The notes below the pieces were generated by a model. The model worked only from the letters and a program-made list of their open reading frames with translations. It was not told the DNA's origin and ran no database searches. A DNA stretch of 64,000 nt from Tremella fuciformis (Eukaryota > Basidiomycota > Tremellomycetes > Tremellales > Tremellaceae), in assembly GCA_032768795.1 (NCBI GenBank), contig CP136493.1:620001-684000 (forward strand). The letters run 5' to 3'. A program made the position numbers and the translations under genes. This document shows, piece by piece, positions 42,896 to 55,081 of this stretch. The number at the start of each line of letters is the position of its first letter. The first letter of the stretch is position 1.

Positions 42896-43370
42896 GTGAG
42901 ATCAGTGAGTGCCAGATCCGCGTGCTCAACTTCAGGAGCTTAATGCAGAAGTCGCACATGCAGTGTCAAAAGTCCAGAACCCCAAAGTTGCAGAGCTCAC
43001 GGCGGCCCAGCTCAAGGAAGAGCCCCAACTGACGTCGACGGATGCATTCCGGCACGCGACTGACTTCGCGAAAGGCGAACGGCGAAAAGAGCAATTTCCC
43101 TCTCCAGCCTGAGACAATGACTCATGCTCACCACCGGTGCCGCTGTCGGCGGATCACCACTATTGACGTGACAAACATTCCAAGACGGAGGTTTCACATA
43201 AGCTAGTCCGAGTAGTATGCAGTGATTCTTCCTTCCCCTCTTGCTAACACCTGACCTGCTTCGCCTTTGGCCTGCGGGGCAACCCTTTTGCTACGACCCG
43301 AATCCCTGGGCGCCGTACAGTGAGTGTCCTGGCTCGAGATTTCTCAGAAGCCTGCTCACCCCAGCTACGC
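42896..43370. other. Intergenic with a short helical open frame lacking an ATG
   Basis: An open frame at about 42912-43112 encodes QLQELNAEVAHAVSKVQNPK and similar helix-forming sequence but has no ATG and could not be spliced in frame to the gene at 42308. It may be a 3' exon of that gene or chance. Confidence 0.3.
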
Positions 43371-46300
43371 ATGAGGTTCTGTTCTTGCGGAGGCTTCCGG
43401 GCCTCATCACCTGCTCGGATAGCCTGTCTGGCGTTATTCAGCTTGGCCCATGCCGCGGCGTCGGCCGCCGTCTCGTCCGACTCCCTCGTGGCCGTGGGTG
43501 TACTGCATCCCCTCTCCGAGCAGTTCCCGCCGGTCGCCAGGGTCAATCAGCCGTTTCAATGGACCATCCAGTCCGACACGTTCTCCTCCGCCGACATCGA
43601 CTACCTGACCCCCGACTTGCCCACATGGCTGGCGTTCGACCCGTCCAACCTCACCTTCAGCGGTACACCCTCAGCAGCGAACCAAGGTCGCACACGTGTG
43701 ACGCTGCGGGCCGTACCGCACGGCAGTCGACAGAGTGGAGGTAGTTCAACATTCGTCAATCTTGCCGTCACCTCCCACGTCCCCGACGTGAGCGTCAATC
43801 ATCCCCTAGCGGAGCAGTTTCAGTCAGGCAACAAGGCTATTACCTCCGCGTACCCGTTTGACGGAAGTTCCCCCGACTATCCAGGCGTGCACATTCCGCC
43901 CGATTGGAGCTTCTCCCTCGGCCTGGAGGCGGACACCTTCACCGCCTCCACGAGGATTTACACGTCTGCGGCGATGGCTGATGGCTCGCCCCTCCCCGAA
44001 TGGATCACGTACAACGACCGCACGCTCACATTTGACGGTGTCACGCCATCCCTCGACTCGAACGCTACCGCCGGGGACATTTGGCGCTTCGTCGTCGGCG
44101 CGTCCGACGTTTCCGGCTATATGGACGTCAAGCAGGGGTTCACACTTGTGGTAGCTTCCAACATCACCGTCGCCGCTACAGATGCGCCTCTGGTCGCTCC
44201 CACCTCGGCCGTCTTGAACTTGACAGTGGGGCAAGATGTCGCCGATGGGAACATGCGCGATCTCAAGTGTCTCTTTGAGAACCAGGTCAGCCTGAAAGGC
44301 AAGTCGCTTCCAATTGGCAATTTCACGGTCGATGTCGATACCTCGGCTTTGTCGTGGATGACTATCGATCCGACTACGCTGGTCGTACAGGGTTCCACAC
44401 CCGCTGGCTTGAACGGGAGTGTCAGTCTCCCTATGGTTGTGGCGGATGATAAGGGAGATACGGTCAACGGGACTCTCCGAGTCGACTTTTATCCCTCGAT
44501 ATGGGCCACTGAAACGCCACCTTCCATCGTCGTGAAGGATGGCGAGCCATTCCTTGTCGATTTGAGCGGCTTTGCCGCCGGCCCAAGTCTGCTGGAAGCC
44601 GTGACGCTGTCGGTCGTACAGCAGCCAAACCTCTCCAACTCGTCTATCGATCTCAACAGCTTGAATGACACTCTGTCCGGGACCTTCTCACCTGGGCTCT
44701 CACCAAGTGCAGACCAGCGTAAGCAGCAAGTCCGCCTTTCAGCGCTCTCACCAGGATCCAACATCATCTCCATTCTTGACCTCTCCTTCGCGATCTCATC
44801 CGACTCCAAATCCACCGCGGCAGTCCGGGCGAGGCGACACAAGGCTGCTCTCGCACTTGGCGGTGCGCTCGTCGGCATCGCCGCACTACTGCTGCTGCTC
44901 CTCGCATTCTGCTTATGTCGGTCCCGCCGACGACACGCACGAGACGCGGCGGCGCGCAAAGCTTCATGGGGCGGGAGCTTCATGGACCGCACGCCAGAGA
45001 TTGCCTCCCGAGCCGCATGGGATTCCGAGCTGCCTGTTCGCGATTTCGATGACGAGAAGGAACGGTACCCCAACGACGTCGTCTATCCGTCTGCACAGCC
45101 CATTCCCAGCTTTGCCTCGCGAATACTGGCCAAGCTGCAGAGGAATCGCCGCTCTTCAGTTCCCGACTTTGGCGCAGGCGTGCCGACGAACACGACGCCC
45201 ACGCCTGACTCGGGGCAGGTCGTGACGCCTGGAACGGCGCCCGGGTCGGCGCGGCCGCCCATACCGGTTATCATGCATACTGGCGGAGAAGGGGGCATGA
45301 TGACCCGCTTCACCTCGTCAAACTTCACCACGACGGAAGAACCTCTCTCTTCTGACGATGGACATTCCAACGCCAAACGCACGGGGCATGAAGAGGACGG
45401 CCGGCCCGACTCGGCAGATTACACATCGTCCGATTTTCATTCGACCGACTACGCTCGCGATCCGCAGGAGCACGACGATGGGGAGGACACAGAGGACGAC
45501 GAGGACGATCAGACTCTGCGATCCCGATCCAACAGTCCAGACGGCTCGTCCTCCGGTTCGGCGGACATCAGCAGTGCGTCCCAGTCTGACAGCGCCTTTG
45601 GCGTGGGCTCCGAGACGACCGGTACGGTGCGGCATAGCGAGTCTATCCCGCGGCAGAGGAGCGACTTCCGTGCGGACCTTGAGAGGCCCAGTCCGCTGGA
45701 CTTTGACCTCGACATGGCTCTCGACCCCGCGGACCATGCGGACATCGTGGATGCGCTCAATACGTTCTCTACCGAAGCCATGTCCCCTCCTGCGCCACAC
45801 TCACTGGCTTCCACCACGCCCAGCACCAGCGCCACCCATGCACCGGCGGCCATCACCGCCACTGGTGCTCCAGGGCTGTCGCGAGTCAGGGAGGCCCAAC
45901 GAATTCCGCCCAGACCGCCTCATCTCCCCAGGGCAGCCACGCCGCCCATGTCGCTCCCGCACCTGCCCTCAGACCCCATCTCCATCGGCGCCGTCCATTT
46001 CTGCTCCGACTCGGAGATGTCATATACCGACAACTCGGCAGACGAGGCAGTCGTCGTGCGCGCCACGCGCGGCTCAACGAATGGCTCGCCTGTCTCGATC
46101 ACCGGGGCCACGGAACCCCACTTCCCTCTGCCGTCAGGGATATCAGCCGTGTCCTCCCGCTTCATCTCGGCCACCGAGCGCGCCGGGGCGTCGGCGGCAG
46201 ATGACCCGGCGGGCGAGGCGAGGCTTGTCAACTTTACCGCTTCTCGTCGAGTGAGGGATTCTGTCGGTATGACCTCGGGGCATCCGGTGTTGATCGAGGG

Positions 46301-47618
46301 GGATGCTGGCTCGACTGTGGCGGGCCCGCTTTCTCGGCCTGTCCTATTGGGCTCGACGACCACACAGTCGACCGTACAGCCCACCTTCTCTCGCCCCGCT
46401 ATGCCGTGGGGATCTTCGGAGCCAGGGCAGTCGATTACGGGTGGAAGTTGCGACATGACGGAACAGCCCATGGGTGCATATTCGACCAGCGCGACCAAGC
46501 CGCCCTACCAGTCCACCACGCCGACCAGCTCCCCGCCCCCTACTTCCTATTCCTCTCCAGCGGGCTTTGGCAGCAAGCCATCGTTCCCCACTATTCCCCT
46601 ACCGACCACTCCACCACTGGGGCCCATGGCCGAGGCCGCCATGGCCCTCGCGGCGAGCCTTGAAGATGCGGCAGCTCAGGAGGAGCTGGAGGCGGCAGCG
46701 TCGAGAGATCGGGTACCGCCCCTTCCGCCGATGCCTGACCTATCGACCCTACCCACGGGGGTATCTATCGCTTCGAGTAGCCACTACGCCAGTCAGGCAA
46801 GCATGGCCTGGATCCACTCTTCCTCCAGCCCAAGGAAAGTCTCTAAGAGGCAGCATCAGCGTATGCGCTCAGGCGCCTCGTCTCGCAGTTCGAACGGGGC
46901 ACATTCGCCTTCTCCGTCTCTGTCGAGCCTACCATCCCTCTCGGCCTTGCCAAGCCCAATACCATCTGTTCCTCATCTCTCCAAGCTGCCCGCTCTTGCT
47001 GCAGCTCCTTCGGTCGCTTCGCTCTCGTCGACCAGAGGAGGGCAACACTCCCGACAGACGTCCATCGCTAATCCCTACGCCCCTAAAGTCTCTTCTGGCC
47101 TAGCGCAGAGCTTCACCTCGCAGGACTTGGCCAAAGGAAAGAAGCCGCAAGACTCGCGCGGCAGTAGACCATCCACCGCGCCTGACTCGCCAGTGCGCAC
47201 CCCCAGCCTGCGCAGCCGTGCGGTTTTAGGGGAGAGGGAGACCAATCGCGTGCTCTCCACTGCCTCGTCTCGTACCAGCATCGCAAGCAAGCTGAGCAAG
47301 GGCGGTATAGACGCCCAGCGAAGCAGGAAAGGCAGTGTGGGAACAATCAGTTCCAGTGGGTCTGCCGGCACCGTTGGAAGAGCCGCGGGGAGCAGGATGA
47401 GGTCCAATACGGTCGGATCGGTATCGAGTATGGCCAGCGGGCGCCGCAAGAGTCTCTGGGATGATTCGGAGGCCACCTCTACAAACCGAGCAGGGAGAAG
47501 TGGAAGAGCTGGTTCGGTCTCGTCAATCCGGTCCGATGTGTCGGAGCCGCGTCCGAGTATAGCGCTGGCCACCGCCACGGGCACGAGGAGGACCTCGAGG
47601 GTGTACGGAATCGTCTAA
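43371..47618 (+). CDS. Large single-pass membrane protein with cadherin-like repeats (Axl2-like), 1415 aa
   Basis: Start taken at the ATG 43371, which gives a signal peptide (IACLALFSLAHAAASA). The extracellular part, about residues 40-480, holds repeated dystroglycan-type cadherin-like (CADG) modules: PFQWTIQSDTF...LPTWLAFDPSNLTFSGTP, then WSFSLGLEADTF...LPEWITYNDRTLTFDG, then a third (ALSWMTIDPTTLVVQGSTP). N-glycosylation sites are frequent. One membrane helix, ALGGALVGIAALLLLLLAFC, begins near residue 493, followed by CRSRRRHARD. The 900-residue cytoplasmic tail is Ser/Pro/Thr-rich and low in order. The layout matches yeast Axl2/Bud10, a bud-site landmark; orthology is plausible but unproven. 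No intron is needed. Confidence 0.72.
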   Translation: MRFCSCGGFRASSPARIACLALFSLAHAAASAAVSSDSLVAVGVLHPLSEQFPPVARVNQPFQWTIQSDTFSSADIDYLTPDLPTWLAFDPSNLTFSGTPSAANQGRTRVTLRAVPHGSRQSGGSSTFVNLAVTSHVPDVSVNHPLAEQFQSGNKAITSAYPFDGSSPDYPGVHIPPDWSFSLGLEADTFTASTRIYTSAAMADGSPLPEWITYNDRTLTFDGVTPSLDSNATAGDIWRFVVGASDVSGYMDVKQGFTLVVASNITVAATDAPLVAPTSAVLNLTVGQDVADGNMRDLKCLFENQVSLKGKSLPIGNFTVDVDTSALSWMTIDPTTLVVQGSTPAGLNGSVSLPMVVADDKGDTVNGTLRVDFYPSIWATETPPSIVVKDGEPFLVDLSGFAAGPSLLEAVTLSVVQQPNLSNSSIDLNSLNDTLSGTFSPGLSPSADQRKQQVRLSALSPGSNIISILDLSFAISSDSKSTAAVRARRHKAALALGGALVGIAALLLLLLAFCLCRSRRRHARDAAARKASWGGSFMDRTPEIASRAAWDSELPVRDFDDEKERYPNDVVYPSAQPIPSFASRILAKLQRNRRSSVPDFGAGVPTNTTPTPDSGQVVTPGTAPGSARPPIPVIMHTGGEGGMMTRFTSSNFTTTEEPLSSDDGHSNAKRTGHEEDGRPDSADYTSSDFHSTDYARDPQEHDDGEDTEDDEDDQTLRSRSNSPDGSSSGSADISSASQSDSAFGVGSETTGTVRHSESIPRQRSDFRADLERPSPLDFDLDMALDPADHADIVDALNTFSTEAMSPPAPHSLASTTPSTSATHAPAAITATGAPGLSRVREAQRIPPRPPHLPRAATPPMSLPHLPSDPISIGAVHFCSDSEMSYTDNSADEAVVVRATRGSTNGSPVSITGATEPHFPLPSGISAVSSRFISATERAGASAADDPAGEARLVNFTASRRVRDSVGMTSGHPVLIEGDAGSTVAGPLSRPVLLGSTTTQSTVQPTFSRPAMPWGSSEPGQSITGGSCDMTEQPMGAYSTSATKPPYQSTTPTSSPPPTSYSSPAGFGSKPSFPTIPLPTTPPLGPMAEAAMALAASLEDAAAQEELEAAASRDRVPPLPPMPDLSTLPTGVSIASSSHYASQASMAWIHSSSSPRKVSKRQHQRMRSGASSRSSNGAHSPSPSLSSLPSLSALPSPIPSVPHLSKLPALAAAPSVASLSSTRGGQHSRQTSIANPYAPKVSSGLAQSFTSQDLAKGKKPQDSRGSRPSTAPDSPVRTPSLRSRAVLGERETNRVLSTASSRTSIASKLSKGGIDAQRSRKGSVGTISSSGSAGTVGRAAGSRMRSNTVGSVSSMASGRRKSLWDDSEATSTNRAGRSGRAGSVSSIRSDVSEPRPSIALATATGTRRTSRVYGIV

Positions 47619-47916
47619 GCGGAGGGCACTCAGCGTGCAGTGAGATATACAAGTTAGTTGTAACTCAGTATCAAGTATCAGAAGTCAATCAGCAAACCAA
47701 CGTCAGAAGCACTAGTATCTAGCTCTAGACCAGTAAAATTGTAGAACGAGGGCAGAAGAATAAGAAGAACCGTGCAAAATGGATCGCAATTGCCCATTTC
47801 TAATCCATTAGTAATGCTCGACGACTTACTAATGCCCCTCAAACATCAAGCTACGTTGCTCGAATGTGCAGTTACAGACCGCCTCTTCCCATTCACAATC
47901 TCCTCATCTCGGCGAC
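47619..47916. other. Intergenic
   Basis: 3' flank of the Axl2-like gene and THOC7 promoter; AT-richer, nothing recognised. Confidence 0.5.
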
Positions 47917-49079
47917 ATGGCGCCTTTCTCAGAAGGTTAGCCTCGCCACAAGCCTCAAGGTATCTCAGCTGACCACTAGATGCCCTCAATCGATACCGCA
48001 TCACTCACCCTTACGATCGAGACCTGCGGCCGCTCTTCAGACGCCTCCACAGGCTGCCCCACTTGGTCGACGTCCCGGGCGAAGATGGGGAGCCTATGTC
48101 GGCAGCGGACCTGGAGAGGGAGAAGGAGATGGCCCAGATGGAAGTGCTCAAGTGGAAGATGACAGTCGAGAGGATTCTGGCCAGTGTACGGAATCTGCAC
48201 CGGCAACGGTCGTCCTATGAACGTCGCGCAGACGATACCGGTGAGCAGGCACATTGGCGCTACAACGGTCTTGGCTGAGATCAGCCCGTCGGACGGCCGA
48301 GATGGGAGTCGCACTCGAGCAGGAGAAACAGTCTCTTGTGGCCAAGAGGATCGAACGGGACAGGATGATCAAGTGTGATGAGATTGCGGGGCGCATCACT
48401 GCGCGGGGCAAGACCAGGGCTGAGCTCGAGGAGTAAGCTCCCCTTCCATCTATCAAAGACTGATGCTGACTCAACTCTCAGGCAAATCACCGACATGCAA
48501 CAATCACTGGCAGACCACCGCGCATCGCACGCGCTGTACCAGCAGACCGTCCAGGCTCGCATCGACACATTCTCCCGGATCACGGCGTTAGTCGAGGAAT
48601 CTCGCGGGCTCAAACTACCTCTCGAACCCCAGGCTTCTATCCCCGACGAAGGCAGAGAAGATCCAGCCGCGATGGAAGTCGATGAACCCGCTGTAGCGTC
48701 CAGCGGGACCAAGCTCTCCGCCGCAGCACTCCCCTTTCAGCCCACATCCTCCGGCGCAGCCAGCCCGGTTGGAGCCGGGGGCAGTGGTGCATCGTCGAGT
48801 GCCGCAACGATGCGTCCACCCCCACCAAGCCATGGAGTGCCGACAAGGCCTAAAGTCACCACGAGCGCGTCGGCGTCAGGACCAGCAGTGCCGGGGCGCA
48901 TGTCGCGCGTGTCTTCGAGCACCTTGCCGAGCAAGCCGAGCGCATTGAGGAGCAGCACGACTGCCGGTGGTCTACGAGCTGCTGGGAGTTTGGAGGATGG
49001 GGAGCTGGATACAGCGGAGGACGGGGAAGTGGCCGATGTGAGGACGACCAGGAGCAGCGCAGGCTCGAGGCGGGCATGA
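47917..49079 (+). CDS. THOC7: THO complex subunit 7-like protein
   Basis: The THO complex couples transcription with mRNA packaging and export. Exons 47917-47935, 47980-48240, 48285-48432 and 48482-49079, giving 341 aa. It begins MAPFSEDALNRYRITHPYDR. The coiled-coil core carries the family's conserved stretch: QSLVAKRIERDRMIKCDEIA, then GRITARGKTRAELEEQITDM. The C-terminal 150 residues are a Ser/Ala/Pro-rich tail with an acidic patch (LEDGELDTAEDGEVAD), longer than usual for THOC7. The first exon is only 19 nt of coding sequence. Name assigned from the coiled-coil signature. Confidence 0.75.
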
Positions 49080-49538
49080 GCACATAAGAAAAGCGAGCGA
49101 GTGTCATATGCTGGAGACACGCTATGCTGCCATGTCATAAGGCTTGCTAAGTGCATCAGACCGCGGAGGCGGTAACTTTCCTCGCGTGTATTGTCTCGCA
49201 ATGATCCACTCGGTGAACCCGCTCGCATTGTTGACACATTCATTTGACATTTTCCTGCAGTAGCCTTTACGCCTTTGAGATCTGATTTCCGATCAATCAA
49301 TGTGGAATCATCGTTAACAATCCCAAAGCTGAGTTCTCGATCTCTGTGAAATAGGGCATTTCACACACCTGCAAATCCAATATATGTCATACGAGAGCAA
49401 AATAGGGCTGATTGCACATTCTCATATCTCATGCACAATATATGAACCACAAGAAAGCACTTCCCCTTAAAAGCGCCCAGTCTTCTGTTATCTGTGGGTA
49501 TAGGTCGCTTGACAGCTGCCCAACTTGTTCTCCGTTTG
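49080..49538. other. Intergenic, entry to the second transposon island
   Basis: AT-rich from about 49240; no gene or clear repeat end. Confidence 0.4.
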
Positions 49539-49957
49539 TGTCATGATGCTGCACTCTCCCGTTGGCAGAGGCCCTCTTGCACAATATCAGAGTCATGAAT
49601 AAAAGGGTAAAGGGGTAGAAACGAGGATGTCGAGGTAGGATCCTTGTCAAGGCTACAAGGTTGTCGAGGTAACAAGGTTGTCGATGATACAGCGTGAGTG
49701 CGACTCAGCCACGCTACGTGCCACGGAGAGAGTGAGATCGTCAATGGTGATCCATGGGACTCAATGAGAGAGTGCTGAAGAGCTAGGATGGGTGCCCAGG
49801 GCATCCTATATGACTCTGCGCCTGCTTCCCATTGTCGCGCGTCCATCCAATGTCTACTCCCTCATCGAGGTTCTCCAGCCCGAGGTAGGTCACGTGTCGG
49901 CCACGTGAGAGATGTCGGTCATGTGTGTAGGTTGTCAAGGGCGTGGCCGTTGTGACA
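49539..49957 (-). mobile_element. LTR, family Z, both ends present (419 bp)
   Basis: Plus-strand ends TGTCATGATGCTGC and GCCGTTGTGACA. It is the best view of the Z termini in the window. No target duplication (GTTTG versus CTTGG). 49958-50298 beyond it is AT-rich and without a recognised gene. Confidence 0.7.
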
Positions 49958-50406
49958 CTTGGCAAGCTCAGCAAGTGATGCGTTAAGTGAAGAATCCAAG
50001 CCCCGTCTCCGCTACCTGGCTTCCATAGGCTTTTGTTACGTCCATCATGACAGTTTGTCAAGGACTCTCAATGCCGGGCTGAGATGAAGGCTGTAGGTGT
50101 GCGCTGGTAATCTGGAAGGTGTGCCTGACATGACACACTGCATGATTGGGCCCATCAGTCACATACCAGACTCATTCTATGACACCATGAAAGCAAGATC
50201 ATGCATACAGTGAACAAAAAGTAATCCAACAAAAGGCAAAGAGACTTGTTCAAGAGCCATCTGAGAGGCATTGGCACACTTAAGGCTAATCTCCCTGGTC
50301 AGGCTTCATCAAAATCATTGTAGTGCTTCAAGATGTCTTCTTTGGCCCAGAATCCTTCTTCACACATTCTTCTAGCAATTTTGTGATTGATCACTTTGGG
50401 GTTGAC

Positions 50407-50724
50407 CGACGGAAATAGGTGGTACGCTCACATGAGCTTGACTCATCTTCGAGTAACCTCGTCGAGGCTACTCGATCCTCGACGAGGTTGTGCCTCGACG
50501 AGGTTCACCCTCGACGAGGCAGAGAAGCTGCCACCAACGATAACTCCGCTTATAACGCCGACACCCTCGACGACCTTGTAGAATGCCGCCGCCTGTTGCC
50601 CTCCTCATCACTCATAGCAAGTGCTGAGCGGGCAACAGGTAAGTCCGAATGCATCACTCATAGCAAGTGCTGAGCGGGCAACAGGTGACCGGAATCCCAT
50701 TGCCTCAGAGCTAAGATTCCGTCG
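50407..50724 (+). repeat. copia copy 2, 5' LTR
   Basis: Termini CGACGGAA...TTCCGTCG. The GTAAGT...CAACAG 46-bp unit lies at 50639-50684. Confidence 0.92.
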
Positions 50725-50821
50725 TGGTAACGTCTCCTTCGACAAGTCGCGGTAGATAGAACGCGTCAACAAACTCGTCGACCTTGCCTACGCACCGCCA
50801 GCCTCGAAGTGGTCCTCCGTC

Positions 50822-52216
50822 ATGCCATCTGTGCAGACGGTGAAAGAGGAGCGCAAGCTCAACGGGCGCGACAACTACGCCCAGTGGGTGCGCGAGATTC
50901 GAGTCGTCCTCGGATCCGCCGGTCTCGTACCCCACATCACCAAGGACGCGTCAGCGATTCGGGCACTCGTCGAGGCTCGATTTCCAGTGTCAAGTCCGGC
51001 GACAGCAGCCGAGACATCAAAGAGAGCAGTTGCTCTATACGAGCATGAGAAGGAGCAGTCCACCGCCCTCTCCACTCTCTACGGCAGTCTGACAGAGACT
51101 GTCCAAAACAAGCTTCCCTCGAACCTGATCGACTTCGAGAATCCTCAACCGAAGGGGCTCTACGATCATCTGGTCACCACATATGGGGCCGACAACGGAT
51201 CTCGCCTAGCCGAATTATGGTCATCGATATTTGGCGAGACCATCCCAGAGAATGAGGACCCCGAACCTCATCTCACAGCTATCCGGTCGCAACTGGCCGA
51301 AATCACCTCCTCCGCCATCACTTCCAAGCTCACCCTTGAGCAATTCGCCAACCAGATTGGCGCATACGCCGCCATCCGTCGCCTACCGTCCTCATACGGC
51401 CTCCTCGCATCGACCTTCTACTCAGGGACCTCGTCGAACAAGATCCATCTCGACGAGGTTATCGATAGGGTTGCCGATGAACACCGCCGACGTCAACAAA
51501 AGGGCGAGAGCGTAAACGAGATGGGGATGCTCAGCAAATCTCTACCAAAACCGGCAGGCAAGAGATGCATCCACCATCCGGATCAGGGGAGGCACTCCAC
51601 AGATGAGTGCTGGAAAGTGATTGGAGTGCCGAAGCACATCCAGGAGCAGAGGTCGGCAAAGGAAGCAGACAGGAGGAAGAAGCAAGGAGGACAAGCGGGG
51701 AAGGGAATGAAGGCGAGAGAGCAGAGCGAGTCAGGAGACGACTCATCAAGTGAGGCCAAGAGAGGCTCGTCGAGGGAGATAAAGGAGGAAGGCTATTATG
51801 CGACAGAGATCGCACTGCACGCCCACGATAACCTTCCCTCCACTTCTATCATCATCGACAGCGGTGCTACAAGTCCGTTTATCAAGGACAAACACCTCCT
51901 CTCCCACCTCACCAAGCTCGACAAGCCCATCAAAATCCAGATCGGAGATGGGTCAATTGTCGAGGCTACACACTCCGGCCGCCTGACATTCGAGAACGTA
52001 TGGTACAAGAACGCCCTCTATGTCCCCTCATTCACGCACAACCTCCTCTCCACACAGCGCCTCGGTCCATACACAGGGACCCATTGGCGCTTCTCGAGTG
52101 ACTCGGCTACATTGGTCGAGAAAGGAAAGGTCATCCTCCGGGGCAAGAAGCTCGGCAACCTATGGGTTGTAGACGACACACCGACAACCGCCTCCTCACC
52201 TGGCACAAGCGCCTAG
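50822..52216 (+). CDS. copia copy 2 Gag-protease, 464 aa
   Basis: Matches residues 1-451 of the copy 1 polyprotein (small indels), with the zinc-knuckle-like CIHHPDQGRHSTDEC and protease DSGA intact. It ends DDTP plus ten out-of-frame residues (TTASSPGTSA) and TAG. This is the protein predicted for a spliced copy 1 RNA. It could still assemble particles. Confidence 0.85.
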   Translation: MPSVQTVKEERKLNGRDNYAQWVREIRVVLGSAGLVPHITKDASAIRALVEARFPVSSPATAAETSKRAVALYEHEKEQSTALSTLYGSLTETVQNKLPSNLIDFENPQPKGLYDHLVTTYGADNGSRLAELWSSIFGETIPENEDPEPHLTAIRSQLAEITSSAITSKLTLEQFANQIGAYAAIRRLPSSYGLLASTFYSGTSSNKIHLDEVIDRVADEHRRRQQKGESVNEMGMLSKSLPKPAGKRCIHHPDQGRHSTDECWKVIGVPKHIQEQRSAKEADRRKKQGGQAGKGMKAREQSESGDDSSSEAKRGSSREIKEEGYYATEIALHAHDNLPSTSIIIDSGATSPFIKDKHLLSHLTKLDKPIKIQIGDGSIVEATHSGRLTFENVWYKNALYVPSFTHNLLSTQRLGPYTGTHWRFSSDSATLVEKGKVILRGKKLGNLWVVDDTPTTASSPGTSA

Positions 52217-55062
52217 GTCACTCGAACATGAGGAAGGTCTGGGAGCTCGGGAAAGAGGGGAAGCTAGGCGCAAAGTGGACGGGATTGTTTCGGAGAGTCG
52301 AATGCATGGATTGCCTGAAAGGAAAGGCAACGCGCTCGGCATCTCTACCTAACCCGCGTCGAGCCGGCAAACCCCTCGTCGAGGTATCAGTCGATCTATG
52401 GGGACCAGCGACCGTCCAGTCGAGAGAAGGCTTCCAATACTTCCTCACCTGCTACGACAACCATAGCAAATTTGTGCAAGCTATACCAATCAAGAAGAAG
52501 TCGGATGCAGCCGAAGCACTACAAGACTACATCAAGTTGGCAGAGAATCAGCTTGATCGAACGGTCAAGACCATCCGCTCAGACCAAGGAGGCGAGTTCA
52601 CGAGCAAGGAATTCAGCCACTGGTGTAAAAGCAAGGGAATTGAGCATACCCTCACGCCGACCGACGCACACAATCAAAACAGTCGAGTCGAGCGCGTCCA
52701 TCTCACCATCCTCAATGACATCCGCACATGTCTCGCGGACTCGAACCTGTCAAGTCAATTCTGGGTCGACGCATTACGATATGTAGTCTTCACCAGAAAC
52801 AGGCTACCAGACTCCCAAGGAAAAATCCCTGTCGCTCTCTTTCGACCACATCACGACATTGACATACGATATGAAGGAATGCAGCCATTTGGCCAACACT
52901 GCATCTATCGAGTTGTGAGCCCCGCATCAAAGCTCGACGAGCGGGGTCAATGCGGTCGACTGCTGGGATACACAGAAGGGAGCTGGGGCTACAAGGTGTT
53001 GACCCAAACCAACAGGGTCATCGCAAGTCGAGACGTTACATTCATCACGGGCAAGAAGACAACGCCACGTTCAGATGAACCGCGACGGATTCTGGAGCCG
53101 CCTCAACCTGAACCTCGACAAGCATCGACGAGCCTCGACGAGGATGACGATACATCAATCGAGCTGAACGAGATAGTCGAGGCAGGGGAGGCACCAGAAG
53201 AAGAGGAACAAAGGGAAGAGATGGACGACATACCTCCCCAAGCCGTGCCAAGGCAAGGGAGAGGCTGGGCCAACGAATACATTCGAGAGGATGCACCGAG
53301 CCCAGAACCGAACCCCGACGACGGACCAGAGGATCCAGATCGTCGGCTAAACCAGCCCATAGAGGCCGATGCAGATGAACCAAGACGGTCCGGGAGACTA
53401 GCAGGTCAAGAGCCCAGTCATCACCCTCTGCACGACATCGACATGGACTATAACCGAGTAGCCATCGAGCACGCGTTATCAGCCCAGTCACTCACCAACC
53501 CTCAGTCATACACCGAAGCTTGTCGAGCTGCAGACTGGGAGGAGTGGAACAGGGCCATGGACGAGGAGATGACAAAGATGGAGAAATACGGAGTGTGGGA
53601 GAAAGTCCCCAGAGAGAACCACCGCACCCTTACAGGCAAATGGGTCTTCACCCGCAAAATCGACGGGGACACGGGCAAAGCAAGCCAATACAAGGCTAGA
53701 TTCGTCGTGAGAGGGTTCCAACAAGTCTCAGGACGGGATTTCGACGAACTCTTTGCATCGGTCACCCACAAGTCTTCATTCCGCCTATTCCTCACCATCG
53801 TTAACTACCTCGACTGGGAATGCGACCAAATCGACATCATCGGCGCATTCCTCAAGGCCAATATCGACAAGGACATCTTCATCGAGCCACCAGAAGGTAG
53901 CGACATCGCTGCCGATCACGTCCTGCACCTCCGGAAGTCATTATACGGTCTCCGACAATCACCGCACTTGTTCAACAAGCGCCTCGACGAGTTCCTACGG
54001 GAGCTAGGCTTCAAACCGACCCTAGCGGACCCATGCATCTACTCGCTGCGACAAGGACACAAGCGGTGCATGATCTCAGTCCATGTTGACGACATGCTCA
54101 TAGCCGGCAACGATCGATCAACAATCGACGAGATCAAGCGGAGGATCGACAAGGAACTTGAGTGCAAGGATCAAGGACCGGTCTCATACTTCCTCGGTAT
54201 CAACATCTACCGAGACAGGCCAAACAAGAAGATGTACCTATCACAAGAGCACTACATCGAGGCAGTTCTTCAACGCTTCGGTGAAACCGGGAAAGCCTGC
54301 AAGACAATCTTGCCAGACGCAAAGCTCGTCGAGGCTACGCCAAAGGAGGTCGAGGAGGCTCGAGACAAACCGTTTCCTGCACTCGCCGGGTCAATCCTCT
54401 ATATCGCCACTATCACCCGACCCGACATCGCCTACGCAGCCTCACTGCTGTGTCGCTTCATAAGCAAATGGTCACTCGCGCATTGGAGGGCCGCAAAGCA
54501 CCTACTGAGGTATCTTCGAGGAACCTCGGATCTTGCTCTCACCTTCGATGCTCATGGAGGGAGACGAGCACTGTTGGGATGGGCGGACGCAGACTGGGGT
54601 GGATGTCTCGATACACGCCGATCAACAACTGGCTATATCTTCAACACCTACGGAGGCATCGTATCATGGAAAAGCAGGCGACAACCGACAGTCGCACTGT
54701 CGACGACACAGGCAGAGCTCCTTGCATCGACAGAAGCGGGCAAAGAGGCAATATGGCTCAGGCAACTATTGAACGACCTCGACCTAGGCATAGATGGAGC
54801 AGTGCCCATCTACAACGACAACAATGGGGCCATTCAACTGGCCAAACATCAACACGGGTTCAAGTTGAACAAAGCATTCGACATGCGAGCCCAGTGGATA
54901 CGAGAGCATCAAGCTGGTGGTCTGCTTGAGCTCAAATACACACCAACGGACAGCAATCGAGCCGACATCCTGACCAAGACCCTTTCGGCCGAGAAGACAA
55001 GACAGCTCCGGCAGTTACTGGGATTGGAAAGACAAGGAGAAGGAGGGCAGATGAGTCAATAG
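52184..55062 (+). pseudogene. copia copy 2 integrase-RT-RNase H region, out of frame with Gag
   Basis: Open in the -1 frame relative to Gag-PR, with GAG-pre-integrase WHKRLGHSN, integrase VDLWGP, SDQGGEF and RVERVH, RT VDDM and RNase H WADADW all conserved. Without the missing 61 nt it cannot be translated as Gag-Pol. An ATG at 52162 precedes the junction but is unlikely to be used. Mobility would require Pol in trans. Confidence 0.85.
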
Positions 55063-55081
55063 ACATGCTCGCGAGGGGAGG

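Noticed and set aside
42909..43112. Open frame for a short helical protein starting with GTG
   Set aside because: No ATG; a GTG start is not expected in a fungal nuclear gene, and no in-frame splice to the neighbouring gene was found. Mentioned only as a possible exon.
52162..52215. ATG at 52162 as a true start for a separate Pol protein in copia copy 2
   Set aside because: It lies within the protease coding region before the 61-nt junction; copy 1 shows that Pol is a continuation of Gag.
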